Assembly (NCBI RefSeq): GCF_004339545.1
Contig: NZ_SMGD01000011.1
Location: forward strand, 658,579-722,578
DNA from: Celerinatantimonas diazotrophica
GTDB taxonomy: Bacteria > Pseudomonadota > Gammaproteobacteria > Enterobacterales > Celerinatantimonadaceae
Length of the DNA stretch: 64,000 nt
Reading direction: 5' to 3'
Each line of letters starts with the position of its first letter. Position 1 is the first letter of the stretch. Positions 1 to 9,144 of this stretch are shown in pieces. Position numbers and translations under genes: made by a program. The notes beneath the pieces were generated by a model that saw nothing but the letters and a program-made list of their open reading frames with translations, was not told the origin of the DNA and did no database searches.

Positions 1-263
1 CATGCCTCTTGCCTCGATAAAACACCACAAACCGTCAGTAAAATAATATCTGATAATTTATGGGTCACTTTGCCCGTTTGTCAGTAATCGGTTAACGCAG
101 AAAAATGCATAAATGGGTTCGCTAAGCTGGTCATAAGATGGCTCCGTTTTGAGTACGACACCATTAGAAAACAATGAAAATGATCTACAAATTAATCCTT
201 TATCAATGTAAAAACATGAGAGCGCAGTCAATAACAATCGAGATAATATAGAGAATTCTGTTC
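1..263. other. Non-coding or decayed sequence at window start
   Basis: I see no gene, RNA or repeat here. The stretch lies downstream of the polysaccharide operon and of the broken manC tip, so it may be further decayed operon sequence. That is a guess, because no protein similarity could be read in any frame. Confidence 0.3.
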
Positions 264-449
264 TTAGCTCAACCCTTTAAAATCAAGGATATTCATGCGG
301 TTTCCCTGCGAATCCAATGCTACGAGAACCATATCCTGCCAGGTGATTTGAAAATAGTTGAGTGATCGAAACTGCTTTGGGAAAGCATTTTGAGATAACG
401 GCCATAAACGACTGCCATTTTTCCCACTCATAATTACAGAAAAAGTCAT
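264..449 (-). pseudogene. Remnant of mannose-1-phosphate guanylyltransferase (N-terminal tip)
   Basis: The first ~40 codons resemble the N-terminus of the ManC/CpsB nucleotidyltransferase family, which makes GDP-mannose. The reading VIMSGKNGSRLWPLSQ followed by PKQF corresponds to the usual GG-x-G-x-RLWPLSR...PKQF signature. The second glycine of the loop has become lysine, and the frame stops after 61 codons where the family is about 470. It lies just after rfbD in the same direction, where manC often sits in polysaccharide loci. It is therefore a truncated, non-functional leftover of an earlier gene set. A functional short peptide is unlikely. Confidence 0.7.
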
Positions 450-459
450 TAAATATGCC

Positions 460-1332
460 TCAAATTTTGTTGATAACTCGAGTTAGAGCCTTACGCCAAT
501 TTGCAATTTCAACGTGATAATTTTCAAAACTTAACTGACAATCTAATACAGAATATTGTGGACGCTGCGCAGCCACAGGGTATTCATCTGTATTAATCAC
601 CCTTAATTGAGGAATATTATCAATAATACCTTGTCGCTTAGCTTCATCAAAAATGGCCCTAGCAAAACCATGCCAACTGGTAATTTGATCGCCACAATAG
701 TGGTAAAGTCCCCAAAGTTTCTGACCAAACTGAACTTGCATAACCATCTTAAGGATGACGTCAGCTAAGTCACCTGCATAAGTTGGGCATCCATACTGGT
801 CACCGACAATTTTTAAAACAGGATGAAAATTAGCTAGCCTCAACATTGTTTTTACAAAATTATTACCATATTCACTGAAGACCCAAGCAGTGCGAATAAT
901 AATATGTTCACTCAAAGTAGACTGTACAATCTGCTCTCCTACTAGTTTAGTACTTCCATAAACGCTCTGAGGATTAGTCTGATCCGAAACCTTGTATGGG
1001 ACAGTTGCTGTTCCATCAAACACATAATCCGTAGATATGTGAATAAGTGGAATAGCAGCGGTTTGACACGATTCAGCTAAATATCCTGGAGCTGTAGCAT
1101 TTACTAAATAAGCATTTTCTTGATCGCTTTCAGCTTTATCAACAGCTGTATAAGCTGCTGCATTTATGACGATATCAGGTTGAAATATTTTAAAATAAGT
1201 GGCTATCGCTGACCTGTCGGTAATATCTAAGTTACTTTGATCTGGCGCTTGCCATTCATAATCAGTGTACTGCAAGCGATCTTGTAAACATCGCCCTAAT
1301 TGCCCATTACCACCAGTCACCAATACTTTCAT
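460..1332 (-). CDS. rfbD: dTDP-4-dehydrorhamnose reductase
   Basis: This is the last step of dTDP-L-rhamnose synthesis: NAD(P)H-dependent reduction of dTDP-4-dehydro-6-deoxy-L-mannose in the cytoplasm. At 290 aa it has the family's normal length. The Rossmann loop TGGNGQLG is at residues 6-13, the STDYVFDG motif begins near residue 100, and the catalytic YGSTK (Y125/K129) is present. Its start ATG overlaps the rfbC stop by four bases, so the two are translationally coupled. It is the last intact gene of the operon. The order rfbB-A-C-D supplies activated L-rhamnose to the glycosyltransferases upstream. Confidence 0.96.
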   Translation of the reverse strand: MKVLVTGGNGQLGRCLQDRLQYTDYEWQAPDQSNLDITDRSAIATYFKIFQPDIVINAAAYTAVDKAESDQENAYLVNATAPGYLAESCQTAAIPLIHISTDYVFDGTATVPYKVSDQTNPQSVYGSTKLVGEQIVQSTLSEHIIIRTAWVFSEYGNNFVKTMLRLANFHPVLKIVGDQYGCPTYAGDLADVILKMVMQVQFGQKLWGLYHYCGDQITSWHGFARAIFDEAKRQGIIDNIPQLRVINTDEYPVAAQRPQYSVLDCQLSFENYHVEIANWRKALTRVINKI

Positions 1333-1871
1333 AAGTTACAGAACTCTTTAAACGAAGGAGCTAATAAATCTTTCTCTGAGAGGTTTAAATTCTCATGAAA
1401 AGGCCAATCAATCGAAATATCAGGATCATTCCAAGCAATTGAACCTTCATCCGAAGGATCATAATAATCAGTACACTTATATTCAAAATCAGCTGTATCA
1501 GATAGCACCACAAAACCATGGGCAAAACTAGGCGGCACCCAAAACTGCTTTTTATTTTCTTCAGATAAAATCACGCCTTCCCACTGACCAAATGTTTTTG
1601 ATTCTGGGCGAATATCAACAGCGACATCAAATACTTCCCCCCGAACCACTCGAACTAACTTCCCTTGAGGCTTTGTTTTTTGAAAATGCAAACCTCGTAA
1701 AACCCCCTTAGTTGAGCGCGAATGATTATCTTGAACAAACGGCAACATAATTCCTGCCTCTTCAGCGTATCGTTTTGCCTGAAATGTCTCTAAAAAGAAA
1801 CCACGATGATCACCAAACACTTTAGGTTCGATAATGACACAGCCTGATAACTTCGTTTCAATTACATTCAT
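1329..1871 (-). CDS. rfbC: dTDP-4-dehydrorhamnose 3,5-epimerase
   Basis: This is an RmlC cupin enzyme of 180 aa that epimerises C3 and C5 of dTDP-4-dehydro-6-deoxyglucose. The catalytic histidine is in RGLHFQ (H62). The active-site tyrosine region is in the FEYKC stretch (Y131), and the WVPPSFAHGF motif is intact. Start and stop each overlap the neighbours (rfbA stop, rfbD start), as in a tightly coupled operon. Nothing is missing or unusual. Confidence 0.96.
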   Translation of the reverse strand: MNVIETKLSGCVIIEPKVFGDHRGFFLETFQAKRYAEEAGIMLPFVQDNHSRSTKGVLRGLHFQKTKPQGKLVRVVRGEVFDVAVDIRPESKTFGQWEGVILSEENKKQFWVPPSFAHGFVVLSDTADFEYKCTDYYDPSDEGSIAWNDPDISIDWPFHENLNLSEKDLLAPSFKEFCNL

Positions 1872-2752
1872 TATTTATAACCATCTAATACTTTAAGTAA
1901 ATATTGCCCATATCCTGTCTTACTAAATTGATTCGCTCTTTGTTCAAGCTGCCTTTGAGTTATCCAACTTTTACGGTACGCAATCTCTTCTAAGCAAGCG
2001 ACTTTAAGCCCTTGGCGTTTTTCAACAGTCTGAACAAAATCACCAGCGGCAAGCAATGAATCATGAGTGCCAGTATCCAACCATGCAAAGCCGCGACCTA
2101 GTAATTCCACGTTTAAAGCACCACGCTCGAGATATATATTATTCACATCCGTGATTTCTAACTCATCCCGGACGGATGGTTTGATTTGACGAGCTATATC
2201 GACAACATTATTATCGTAAAAATATAGTCCTGTAACTGCATATGGCGATTTAGCTTCAGCTGGCTTTTCTTCTATGCTGAGCGCTTTACCTCTCTGGTCA
2301 AATTCGACGACGCCAAAACGTTCAGGGTCATTAACATGATACCCAAAAATAGTCGCCCCCTCGCTACGGTGCACAGCATTATCAAGCTTATCTGAAAAAT
2401 GCTGCCCATAAAAAATATTGTCCCCTAAGACAAGGCACACATTATCTTGGCCGATAAATTCCGCCCCAATCGTAAAAGCTTGAGCTAAACCCTCAGGCTT
2501 CGGTTGTGTAGCATAGCTAATTTGCACACCGAATTGAGAGCCGTCGCCTAAAAGGCGCTGAAAGCTCGATAAATCATCCGGAGTTGATATAATAAGGGTC
2601 TCGCGAATTCCACTAAGCATCAACACAGAAAGCGGATAATAGATCATTGGCTTGTCGTAGATAGGGAGTAACTGTTTGGAAACGCCCATCGTAATAGGGT
2701 GCAGGCGAGTTCCTGAACCGCCAGCTAAAATAATACCTTTATAATTAGGCAT
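1871..2752 (-). CDS. rfbA: Glucose-1-phosphate thymidylyltransferase
   Basis: This is the first step of dTDP-rhamnose synthesis: dTTP plus glucose-1-phosphate gives dTDP-glucose. At 293 aa it matches the RmlA family length. The nucleotide-binding loop GGSGTRLHP (residues 11-19) and the K of [16 protein letters not shown] are present. VLGDNIFYG carries the metal-binding aspartate, and EEKP is also intact. The start overlaps the end of rfbB. The family is often inhibited by dTDP-rhamnose. Confidence 0.97.
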   Translation of the reverse strand: MPNYKGIILAGGSGTRLHPITMGVSKQLLPIYDKPMIYYPLSVLMLSGIRETLIISTPDDLSSFQRLLGDGSQFGVQISYATQPKPEGLAQAFTIGAEFIGQDNVCLVLGDNIFYGQHFSDKLDNAVHRSEGATIFGYHVNDPERFGVVEFDQRGKALSIEEKPAEAKSPYAVTGLYFYDNNVVDIARQIKPSVRDELEITDVNNIYLERGALNVELLGRGFAWLDTGTHDSLLAAGDFVQTVEKRQGLKVACLEEIAYRKSWITQRQLEQRANQFSKTGYGQYLLKVLDGYK

Positions 2753-3812
2753 GGTGTTCTCCTATGCGAGCCAACTTATATTCCCCAGACAGAACTCGCT
2801 GCCACCATTGCTTATTATCGAGATACCATTGCACTGTCTTACGAAGACCTGACTCAAACGTCTCTTGTGGGATCCACCCTAACTCACTGGCTATTTTTGA
2901 AGGATCAATCGCATAACGAATATCATGGCCGGGCCTATCCGCAACAAAAGTAATCAGATCTTTATAGTTCTTCAAGCCTTTAGGCTTTTCAGGAACCAAC
3001 TCTTCTAATAACTTACAAATTGCATGAACAACTTCGATATTTTGCTTTTCGTTATGTCCACCAATATTATAGGTTTGTCCAACTTTTCCCTCTGTTGCAA
3101 CCTTATATAAAGCACGAGCATGATCTTCAACGAAAAGCCAATCACGAATTTGTTTGCCTTGTCCATAAATAGGTAAAGGCTTACCAGCCAAAGCGTTAAG
3201 AATAATATGTGGAATTAATTTCTCAGGGAAATGATAAGGGCCATAATTATTAGAGCAATTCGTCACGATAACAGGCAAACCATAAGTTCGCCCCCAAGCC
3301 CTAACCAAATGATCGGAGCTTGCTTTACTCGCAGAATACGGAGAACTTGGCGCATAAGAAGTTTGTTCGGTAAAATAATCATCCGGTCCATCTAAATCAC
3401 CGTATACCTCATCGGTTGAAATATGATGGAATCGAAACACCGACTGGCGATCTGATGGAAGACTCGACCAATACTCTCGAGCGACTTCCAAAAGCTGATA
3501 AGTACCAACGATATTAGTTTGAATAAACTCCCCCGGCCCCTCAATAGAGCGATCAACGTGACTTTCCGCTGCTAGGTGCATAACAATATCAGGTTGGAAA
3601 GCCCTAAAAATATCTTTCAACTGCTTACCATCGCATATATCTACACGAGCAAAAGAGTATCGCTCTGAGCGCTGCGAATCAGGAATAGATTCCAAATTAC
3701 CCGCATAAGTCAATTTATCAATATTAAAAACAGAGTGCTCTGTCTGTTCAAGAATAAGGCGAACAACAGCACTTCCGATAAATCCTGCACCACCTGTAAC
3801 TAAAAATTTCAC
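2745..3812 (-). CDS. rfbB: dTDP-glucose 4,6-dehydratase
   Basis: This NAD+-dependent dehydratase converts dTDP-glucose to dTDP-4-dehydro-6-deoxyglucose. At 355 aa it is the standard length. It has GGAGFIG at residues 7-13, the catalytic triad region STDEVYGDL (T133, D134, E135), and YSASK (Y159/K163). The start is GTG at 3812, chosen because the Rossmann strand begins immediately after it. It follows a glycosyltransferase by 9 bp and precedes rfbA with an 8-bp overlap. It is the first of the four rhamnose genes in transcription order. Confidence 0.97.
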   Translation of the reverse strand: MKFLVTGGAGFIGSAVVRLILEQTEHSVFNIDKLTYAGNLESIPDSQRSERYSFARVDICDGKQLKDIFRAFQPDIVMHLAAESHVDRSIEGPGEFIQTNIVGTYQLLEVAREYWSSLPSDRQSVFRFHHISTDEVYGDLDGPDDYFTEQTSYAPSSPYSASKASSDHLVRAWGRTYGLPVIVTNCSNNYGPYHFPEKLIPHIILNALAGKPLPIYGQGKQIRDWLFVEDHARALYKVATEGKVGQTYNIGGHNEKQNIEVVHAICKLLEELVPEKPKGLKNYKDLITFVADRPGHDIRYAIDPSKIASELGWIPQETFESGLRKTVQWYLDNKQWWQRVLSGEYKLARIGEHHA

Positions 3813-3821
3813 TGAAACCTC

Positions 3822-4748
3822 TTAACGTTCTTTTTGTGACCAATATGCTTTATGCATACTTAACTTGGGCCGAAGTGATTTGGGGAGCCTTTTATAATTT
3901 TTACCCAATTTATAACCGAGAATTTTACAAAAATTAGTAATACAAGCTCGAGGAATCCACATAGGCGCATGTTTAAGCAAATATTTAAATTCCGAAATTA
4001 AAAAACGCTTTCCTTCGCCCCCTGCCCCACCAAATTTCTCTTGAATCCAAGACTCAGTGCTATGGAAAACACCTATATCGAAATAACGTTTAAATTCTTG
4101 CCAGGGAGTATAATTATGGGAATGCTTAACGCAAGCATCTGCTTCGTACGCGATCTTATAACCAGATAGGATCATATGAGCAGCTAAATACATATCTTCT
4201 GATAAAATCACATCTTCAGGAAATCCCCCTAAGAATTTAAATACAGAAGAACGATATGCGGTAAAGGAATTTGATACAAATGCCGCTTTAATTCCGTAAA
4301 CAGCGATATCATTTTTTCCCATAACTCGGCTTTGATCTGGATAATTAAAAAACCTAGCATGTGCAGCTATGGGGTTAGCATTATCATGTGGAATTTGCCG
4401 ACCACATACAGCCCCTATGTCCTGATCATCAAATTTCTTTATCATAGAATATAGAGAACTAGTATTACTCAAGAATGCATCTTGAGTTAAAAACACAATA
4501 ACATCTACTTCCCCAACTAAGTCAACAGCTATATTCCGAGTTCCTCCATGATTGAAATCCCTAGAAGGAATTATTGATATATCTAGCCCGGCCTCTTTAG
4601 CTATATCAATAGTGTTATCTCTTGAAGAAGAATCAATGATATACACTTGGGAACAAGAAGGAAATATTGTCTGTTTTGTTAATGTGCAAATAGAATTAGA
4701 TAAAAACTGACCTGCATTATATGTAGGTATAATAATAGCAAATTTCAT
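3822..4748 (-). CDS. Family 2 glycosyltransferase (rhamnosyltransferase-like)
   Basis: A GT-A fold glycosyltransferase of 308 aa from ATG 4748. A TTG six codons earlier extends the frame, but the family N-terminus begins exactly at MKFAIIIPTYNAG. The nucleotide-binding IIDSSSRDNTIDIA motif is visible, and TQDA sits at the DXD position. The central H-G-G-TRN resembles bacterial rhamnosyltransferases such as RfbF/RfbN. Together with the adjacent rfb genes this suggests it adds L-rhamnose to the repeat unit at the inner membrane. The exact donor and linkage cannot be read from sequence. Confidence 0.85.
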   Translation of the reverse strand: MKFAIIIPTYNAGQFLSNSICTLTKQTIFPSCSQVYIIDSSSRDNTIDIAKEAGLDISIIPSRDFNHGGTRNIAVDLVGEVDVIVFLTQDAFLSNTSSLYSMIKKFDDQDIGAVCGRQIPHDNANPIAAHARFFNYPDQSRVMGKNDIAVYGIKAAFVSNSFTAYRSSVFKFLGGFPEDVILSEDMYLAAHMILSGYKIAYEADACVKHSHNYTPWQEFKRYFDIGVFHSTESWIQEKFGGAGGEGKRFLISEFKYLLKHAPMWIPRACITNFCKILGYKLGKNYKRLPKSLRPKLSMHKAYWSQKER

Positions 4749-4790
4749 AAATTTATAATTTTTCAACCCTTGATTAATATAAAAATATTA

Positions 4791-6023
4791 TCAACTCTTA
4801 TCAAAAACTTTTGAAACACCACTAAATTCACTAGCTTGAAAATATTTTTGAGCATTTGAAAATCTATATTTAAACCCAAATAGCATATAAGCAAAAACAA
4901 TCTGAGAGACAGTATTTAAATTGAAAAAATTATTAGTGAAAAGTAGAAGAATTGTAATATTTGAAAAAACAACGACGGTTATTAAGTTATTTAAATTCTT
5001 TGCACTGCAAATTATCATATTATATATCCAGCCTAATAGAAAATTAAATACAATCACCCCCGATATTCCAAATGACTTATAAATGCCTAAAAAACCGGTT
5101 GCGACATTAAATGCGCCAGAGATTTGCCAATCGTTGTCAAATTTATTACTATCAATTTTGAAAAAAAACATTCTAATAAAGCTTGGAAGTAGTCCCTTCA
5201 AGAAAGACAGATCATATGAACAAGTATGTATCATACTTATACCATTTATGAAATTTGCAATTGGTGTGGTTACATAAATATATACCCATCCGAACCCTGT
5301 AGGGAGCCAATTTGGATATGGTACATTAAAATGAGATAATGAAAGGAATAACTCTCGTCCAGTTCGAATATCTCCTATGAAACCAAATACTAGCAATAAC
5401 AAAAAACCATAAATTATAAATTTCAATACAATTTTATTATTTCTTCTTAAAAAAAACATTAAAATAACGATTTGGAGAAAAGAAACAATTATCATTTTCC
5501 GAGTAACAACTAAAGCAAATAGGAGAAAAATAAAAAAAACCCAGACTAAAGCACTTTTATGTTTTGTTACATAAAAAATAAGAAACCAAGTTAATGAGAG
5601 CAATGCACCAAAGCTCATTAACATACCATGCAAACCATGTATACCAAAAGTAAATTGAGATAAGTTTGCACCACGCACCATAGACAAAAGTGGAATATAA
5701 CCAGAATAAGCTATTTCTAATATAAGTGATATAAAAAAAACAAATGACAACATCTTTGTTTTTCTTTGTAATTTATCGATATTTATCACAATATTTTTTC
5801 TCAACTTTATTTTTTTTGTTTTATTCAACATTAATAAAGAAGATAAATAACCAATGAAAAAAGTTAGCGGGATAAGTAAACCTGCGAAATATACATCTTC
5901 GCCATTCACTTTACCCAATAAATCAGACAAGTGAAATGCATATAATATTGAAACACTTCCCCAAACAATAAAGTTTAAACTTAGCAATGATGTTGTATTA
6001 ATTGTAAAATAAATATATTTCAT
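4791..6023 (-). CDS. O-antigen/polysaccharide polymerase (Wzy-like membrane protein)
   Basis: This is a 410-aa, very hydrophobic protein with roughly ten or more membrane spans and a larger hydrophilic stretch near residues 215-300, which could be the periplasmic loop typical of Wzy polymerases. No catalytic motif can be named, since the family is poorly conserved. The assignment rests on topology, position among glycosyltransferases, and the presence of wzx and wzz in the same operon, which leaves the polymerase slot open. It overlaps the next glycosyltransferase by 4 bp. The sequence is strongly AT-rich, as in imported O-unit genes. Confidence 0.75.
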   Translation of the reverse strand: MKYIYFTINTTSLLSLNFIVWGSVSILYAFHLSDLLGKVNGEDVYFAGLLIPLTFFIGYLSSLLMLNKTKKIKLRKNIVINIDKLQRKTKMLSFVFFISLILEIAYSGYIPLLSMVRGANLSQFTFGIHGLHGMLMSFGALLSLTWFLIFYVTKHKSALVWVFFIFLLFALVVTRKMIIVSFLQIVILMFFLRRNNKIVLKFIIYGFLLLLVFGFIGDIRTGRELFLSLSHFNVPYPNWLPTGFGWVYIYVTTPIANFINGISMIHTCSYDLSFLKGLLPSFIRMFFFKIDSNKFDNDWQISGAFNVATGFLGIYKSFGISGVIVFNFLLGWIYNMIICSAKNLNNLITVVVFSNITILLLFTNNFFNLNTVSQIVFAYMLFGFKYRFSNAQKYFQASEFSGVSKVFDKS

Positions 6024-6901
6024 TTTAAACCATAAAGTAGTTTATAGAACCCCTTGGGTAGAAAATAAAAAATTTTAATCAAAATATTTAAAATTATTTT
6101 TTTCGTACTACTTATATTAAACTCATTGATAATTAAGCAACAATTTTCAAATTTATCACAAATCAAATTTGCATTAACTAATTTGACAATGAAACGTTCC
6201 AAAAGAGTCTTATTAGAAATAATATAATTTTCATTTTTTTTAAAAATTATAGTTAAAGCTCGTAGTCTAGCTATATGATCTGCCGATATAGAATTGGATA
6301 ATGTAAGTGAATCATATAACAGCTCCTTAATACACAAAAATTCATGTTCTCTAGATAACCTTAAAAATAAATCCCAATCTTGAAAACGAGGCAGTTCTTT
6401 ATCAAAGCCATCAATTTTTATAAAAAACTCCCGTTTCATGATTACTGACGGAGTATCAACAAAGTTTTGATACAGTAAGTCATCAAAAATATAACCATTT
6501 TTAACAAAAGATGGCTGAGTAGTCCAGCTACGTTTCTTCTGCTTTCTATATTGACAATAAATAATTTTATCAGGGTTACTAATAACTACTGGCATTTGTC
6601 TTTCTAACTTATTCCTATACCAGATCACGTCACTATCAATAAATGCTATATAGTTGCCCGAAGAATATTTGAAGCCAATATTCCTTGACTCTGCCCCTCC
6701 TCTGTTTTCCAAATTTTTAACATATTTTATGTTAGTATTTTCTAGAGAAAGAACATATTCCTGAGTTGCATCTGTTGATGCATCATCAACTATGACTAGT
6801 TCAATATCACCTTCTTTCCAAGTCTGATTAAAAACACTATCTATAGCGCGCTTCAGATATTCAACTCTATTATAAGTAGGCATAATAACTGATAGTTTCA
6901 T
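6020..6901 (-). CDS. Family 2 glycosyltransferase
   Basis: A GT2 enzyme of 293 aa. It opens with MKLSVIMPTYNRVEYLKRAI and has the VIVDDASTDAT nucleotide-binding loop. NRGGAESRNIGF precedes the DXD motif in AFIDSDV (metal and nucleotide-sugar binding). The acceptor half contains the usual FQDWDLFLRL (ED/DWD-type) motif. The last ~40 residues contain hydrophobic stretches that may dock to the membrane. It lies between the polymerase (4-bp overlap) and another GT2 (3-bp gap). Donor and acceptor are unknown. Confidence 0.85.
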   Translation of the reverse strand: MKLSVIMPTYNRVEYLKRAIDSVFNQTWKEGDIELVIVDDASTDATQEYVLSLENTNIKYVKNLENRGGAESRNIGFKYSSGNYIAFIDSDVIWYRNKLERQMPVVISNPDKIIYCQYRKQKKRSWTTQPSFVKNGYIFDDLLYQNFVDTPSVIMKREFFIKIDGFDKELPRFQDWDLFLRLSREHEFLCIKELLYDSLTLSNSISADHIARLRALTIIFKKNENYIISNKTLLERFIVKLVNANLICDKFENCCLIINEFNISSTKKIILNILIKIFYFLPKGFYKLLYGLK

Positions 6902-6904
6902 ACA

Positions 6905-7921
6905 TTATATACCCATATCAAATGTCTCACCAAGATTACCAGATAATCCATCTATAACAGCCTTTTTAAATATTTCATAGCGAGATTTATTACTACAATT
7001 CCGATAAAAAAATAGAAAAAATAAAAATACAGCCTTATTTATACTATAACTATATCTGTTATTAACAATACTTTGCTCAAAGTAAACTCTATTCCTAACA
7101 CTATAATAAACCCGGAAATCAGAACCATTATTAAGATATGTATAAAAAGGGCTACTAATTTTTTTTAAGTTCCAAGATATATCTATATCTTCTATTTGAC
7201 TGTCCAAAACAAGATAAATATTAGGTATTCTATAACTCCATTCATAATCATCTGCATAAACAAAAAATAATTCATTTGGAAGTCCAATTTTTTTTATCAA
7301 TTGCTTATGAAAAAACATACCTCCATAGGGTGCTACCAGCACCTTTCCCGAATTAATTCCACAATCTTTTCTATAAGCTACTTTTATAAACTTCTTCTTA
7401 ATAAATTTTATAATCTTAAAAGGGATATCTAAAATATGAAACCCCAAAAAACTATTTTTCATTCCTAAAATATAGCTAGGATTATTTTTAATAATGGCCT
7501 CCTTATAAATTGTTCGATCAGAACGATATGACAATAATGCTAGCTGTTCCTCTTTATTATCTATATCTACCAATTTAGTCCATTCATCTACTAATTTAGA
7601 AACGGCATTATGTTTTAGTTTATTATCATCATCCAACAGATAAATATAATCGCATTTCTGTTCTAGAGCCCTCTGAAGCCCAATTTTGTATCCTCCAGCA
7701 GAACCAAAATTTTTATCAAGATAGATGACTTGTAACACTTTAGAATATTTCTGTTCAAATAATACTAACTGCTCTTTACTCTCAGAAGTTGAATTATTAT
7801 CAACCACAATAATAGTTGAAATCTCGTTTTCTATACAACTTTTAATTACTTGCTTTAAAAGACCAAAGCGATTTGAATATGTGACAATTACTGCACACAC
7901 ATTAAACTTGTTATATAACAA
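6905..7921 (-). CDS. Family 2 glycosyltransferase (galactofuranosyltransferase-like)
   Basis: A 338-aa GT2 beginning with VCAVIVTYSNRFGLLKQVI, followed by IIVVDNNSTSES. The metal-binding motif is LLDDDN. The F-GSAGG-KIGL segment and the following YIYLLDDD are the pattern seen in GlfT2/RfbN-like enzymes. This makes galactofuranose or rhamnose a plausible donor, but no UDP-galactopyranose mutase gene is visible in the window. It lies 3 bp upstream of the next GT2 and 1 bp after the pyruvyl transferase gene, so it is cotranscribed. Confidence 0.8.
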   Translation of the reverse strand: MLYNKFNVCAVIVTYSNRFGLLKQVIKSCIENEISTIIVVDNNSTSESKEQLVLFEQKYSKVLQVIYLDKNFGSAGGYKIGLQRALEQKCDYIYLLDDDNKLKHNAVSKLVDEWTKLVDIDNKEEQLALLSYRSDRTIYKEAIIKNNPSYILGMKNSFLGFHILDIPFKIIKFIKKKFIKVAYRKDCGINSGKVLVAPYGGMFFHKQLIKKIGLPNELFFVYADDYEWSYRIPNIYLVLDSQIEDIDISWNLKKISSPFYTYLNNGSDFRVYYSVRNRVYFEQSIVNNRYSYSINKAVFLFFLFFYRNCSNKSRYEIFKKAVIDGLSGNLGETFDMGI

Positions 7922-7922
7922 C

Positions 7923-9137
7923 CTAAAATACCTTTTTTATAAACTGCTGAAACGTAGAATTCGCCATTTCTGATGCTTTGTTTTTAGCACTTATAACAGA
8001 CTCCTTTAATTTGTTTCTAGAATCAAATTTATCTTGTATAGCAACTAATGTTTTTGAAAGAACATTTTTATTATCTAACATAGTCAATAGATCTTGACAG
8101 CAATAACCAAGATCTAATAATTCTAGTGTATTTGCCATTTTATGTTCATATGATAAAGAGAAAAATGGTATTTGGTTATTGATTGCAAAAATAATTGAAT
8201 GATATCGAGCACCAACCACAAATTTAGAATTTCTCATAATACATTGCTGAATATCAGAAGAATAATCTGTATTTATCACACTAACTAGCTCTGGACAAAT
8301 TGATTGTTTTTTTAGTGATTCAAAGTAGTTTGTATCATTTTCAAATCCAAATAACTGTGGTAATAACAATACATTTATCTTTTTATCTAAGAACTCATTT
8401 AAAATAGATAAATATAAATTATCTAACTGGCCCTTTTTATAGCGTTTGAAATAAGGATGCCATCTAGTTAACTCATTCGGGACAAACACTATATAATCTT
8501 CATTATATAAATATGTTAATTCATCAGGAAGAGTTATACATGGTACAGCTAAAAATGCTGTATCGATTGCTTTAGTATATTGAATTTTTAATTCATCAGC
8601 AAAGCGCTGACTTTTGGCATCCCTTAAAGATAAAAAATTTGCATTTTTTAAGACAAATTTACTATATCGCCTAAATACAACATTAGCAGGTAAAGGGCCA
8701 AAGGAAATGGAATATATAGCTAGCTTCTTGCGTAACTTAATAGCAACATATAGTCTCCATAAATAACGCCATCTTTTGTAAGGGCCTATATTAACCCCTC
8801 CAGGAGCACTAATAATTAACTGAGAATTATTTATTAGCTCGAACTCTTTATTTAATCCTGGAGTTAACTTACATATAACTTTAACGAGAGAAAAGGGTAA
8901 TATAAAAGATAAAAAAATAAATATTTTTTCCAATTTTGTTAGAACATCTATTTTATTATGCTTAATTTGTTTATTTTCAAAATCAAAATATTCATCTTCC
9001 TTAACATAGACGGAGTTATATAAGATTTCGATATCATCAATATGATACTTAGTGCTATACAATTTATTTACTAATGCTCTACCAGCTGACTCGTCACCGT
9101 GATTAAGCGTATGTTGATTTAAAAGTAATACTCTCAT
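7923..9137 (-). CDS. Polysaccharide pyruvyl transferase family protein
   Basis: A 404-aa protein of the WcaK/CsaB-type family (PF04230), which attaches a pyruvate ketal from phosphoenolpyruvate to a sugar. The start MRVLLLNQHTLNHGDESAGRA fits the family's N-terminal N-x-GDE signature. The C-terminal half has SKFVVGARYHSIIFAI, matching the conserved R-x-H-x-x-I-F/A motif. IISAPGGVNIG and SISFGPLP are further family blocks. Its presence predicts a pyruvylated, negatively charged polymer. It lies next to the MenD-like enzyme gene. Confidence 0.88.
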   Translation of the reverse strand: MRVLLLNQHTLNHGDESAGRALVNKLYSTKYHIDDIEILYNSVYVKEDEYFDFENKQIKHNKIDVLTKLEKIFIFLSFILPFSLVKVICKLTPGLNKEFELINNSQLIISAPGGVNIGPYKRWRYLWRLYVAIKLRKKLAIYSISFGPLPANVVFRRYSKFVLKNANFLSLRDAKSQRFADELKIQYTKAIDTAFLAVPCITLPDELTYLYNEDYIVFVPNELTRWHPYFKRYKKGQLDNLYLSILNEFLDKKINVLLLPQLFGFENDTNYFESLKKQSICPELVSVINTDYSSDIQQCIMRNSKFVVGARYHSIIFAINNQIPFFSLSYEHKMANTLELLDLGYCCQDLLTMLDNKNVLSKTLVAIQDKFDSRNKLKESVISAKNKASEMANSTFQQFIKKVF

Positions 9138-9144
9138 TAGTTCC

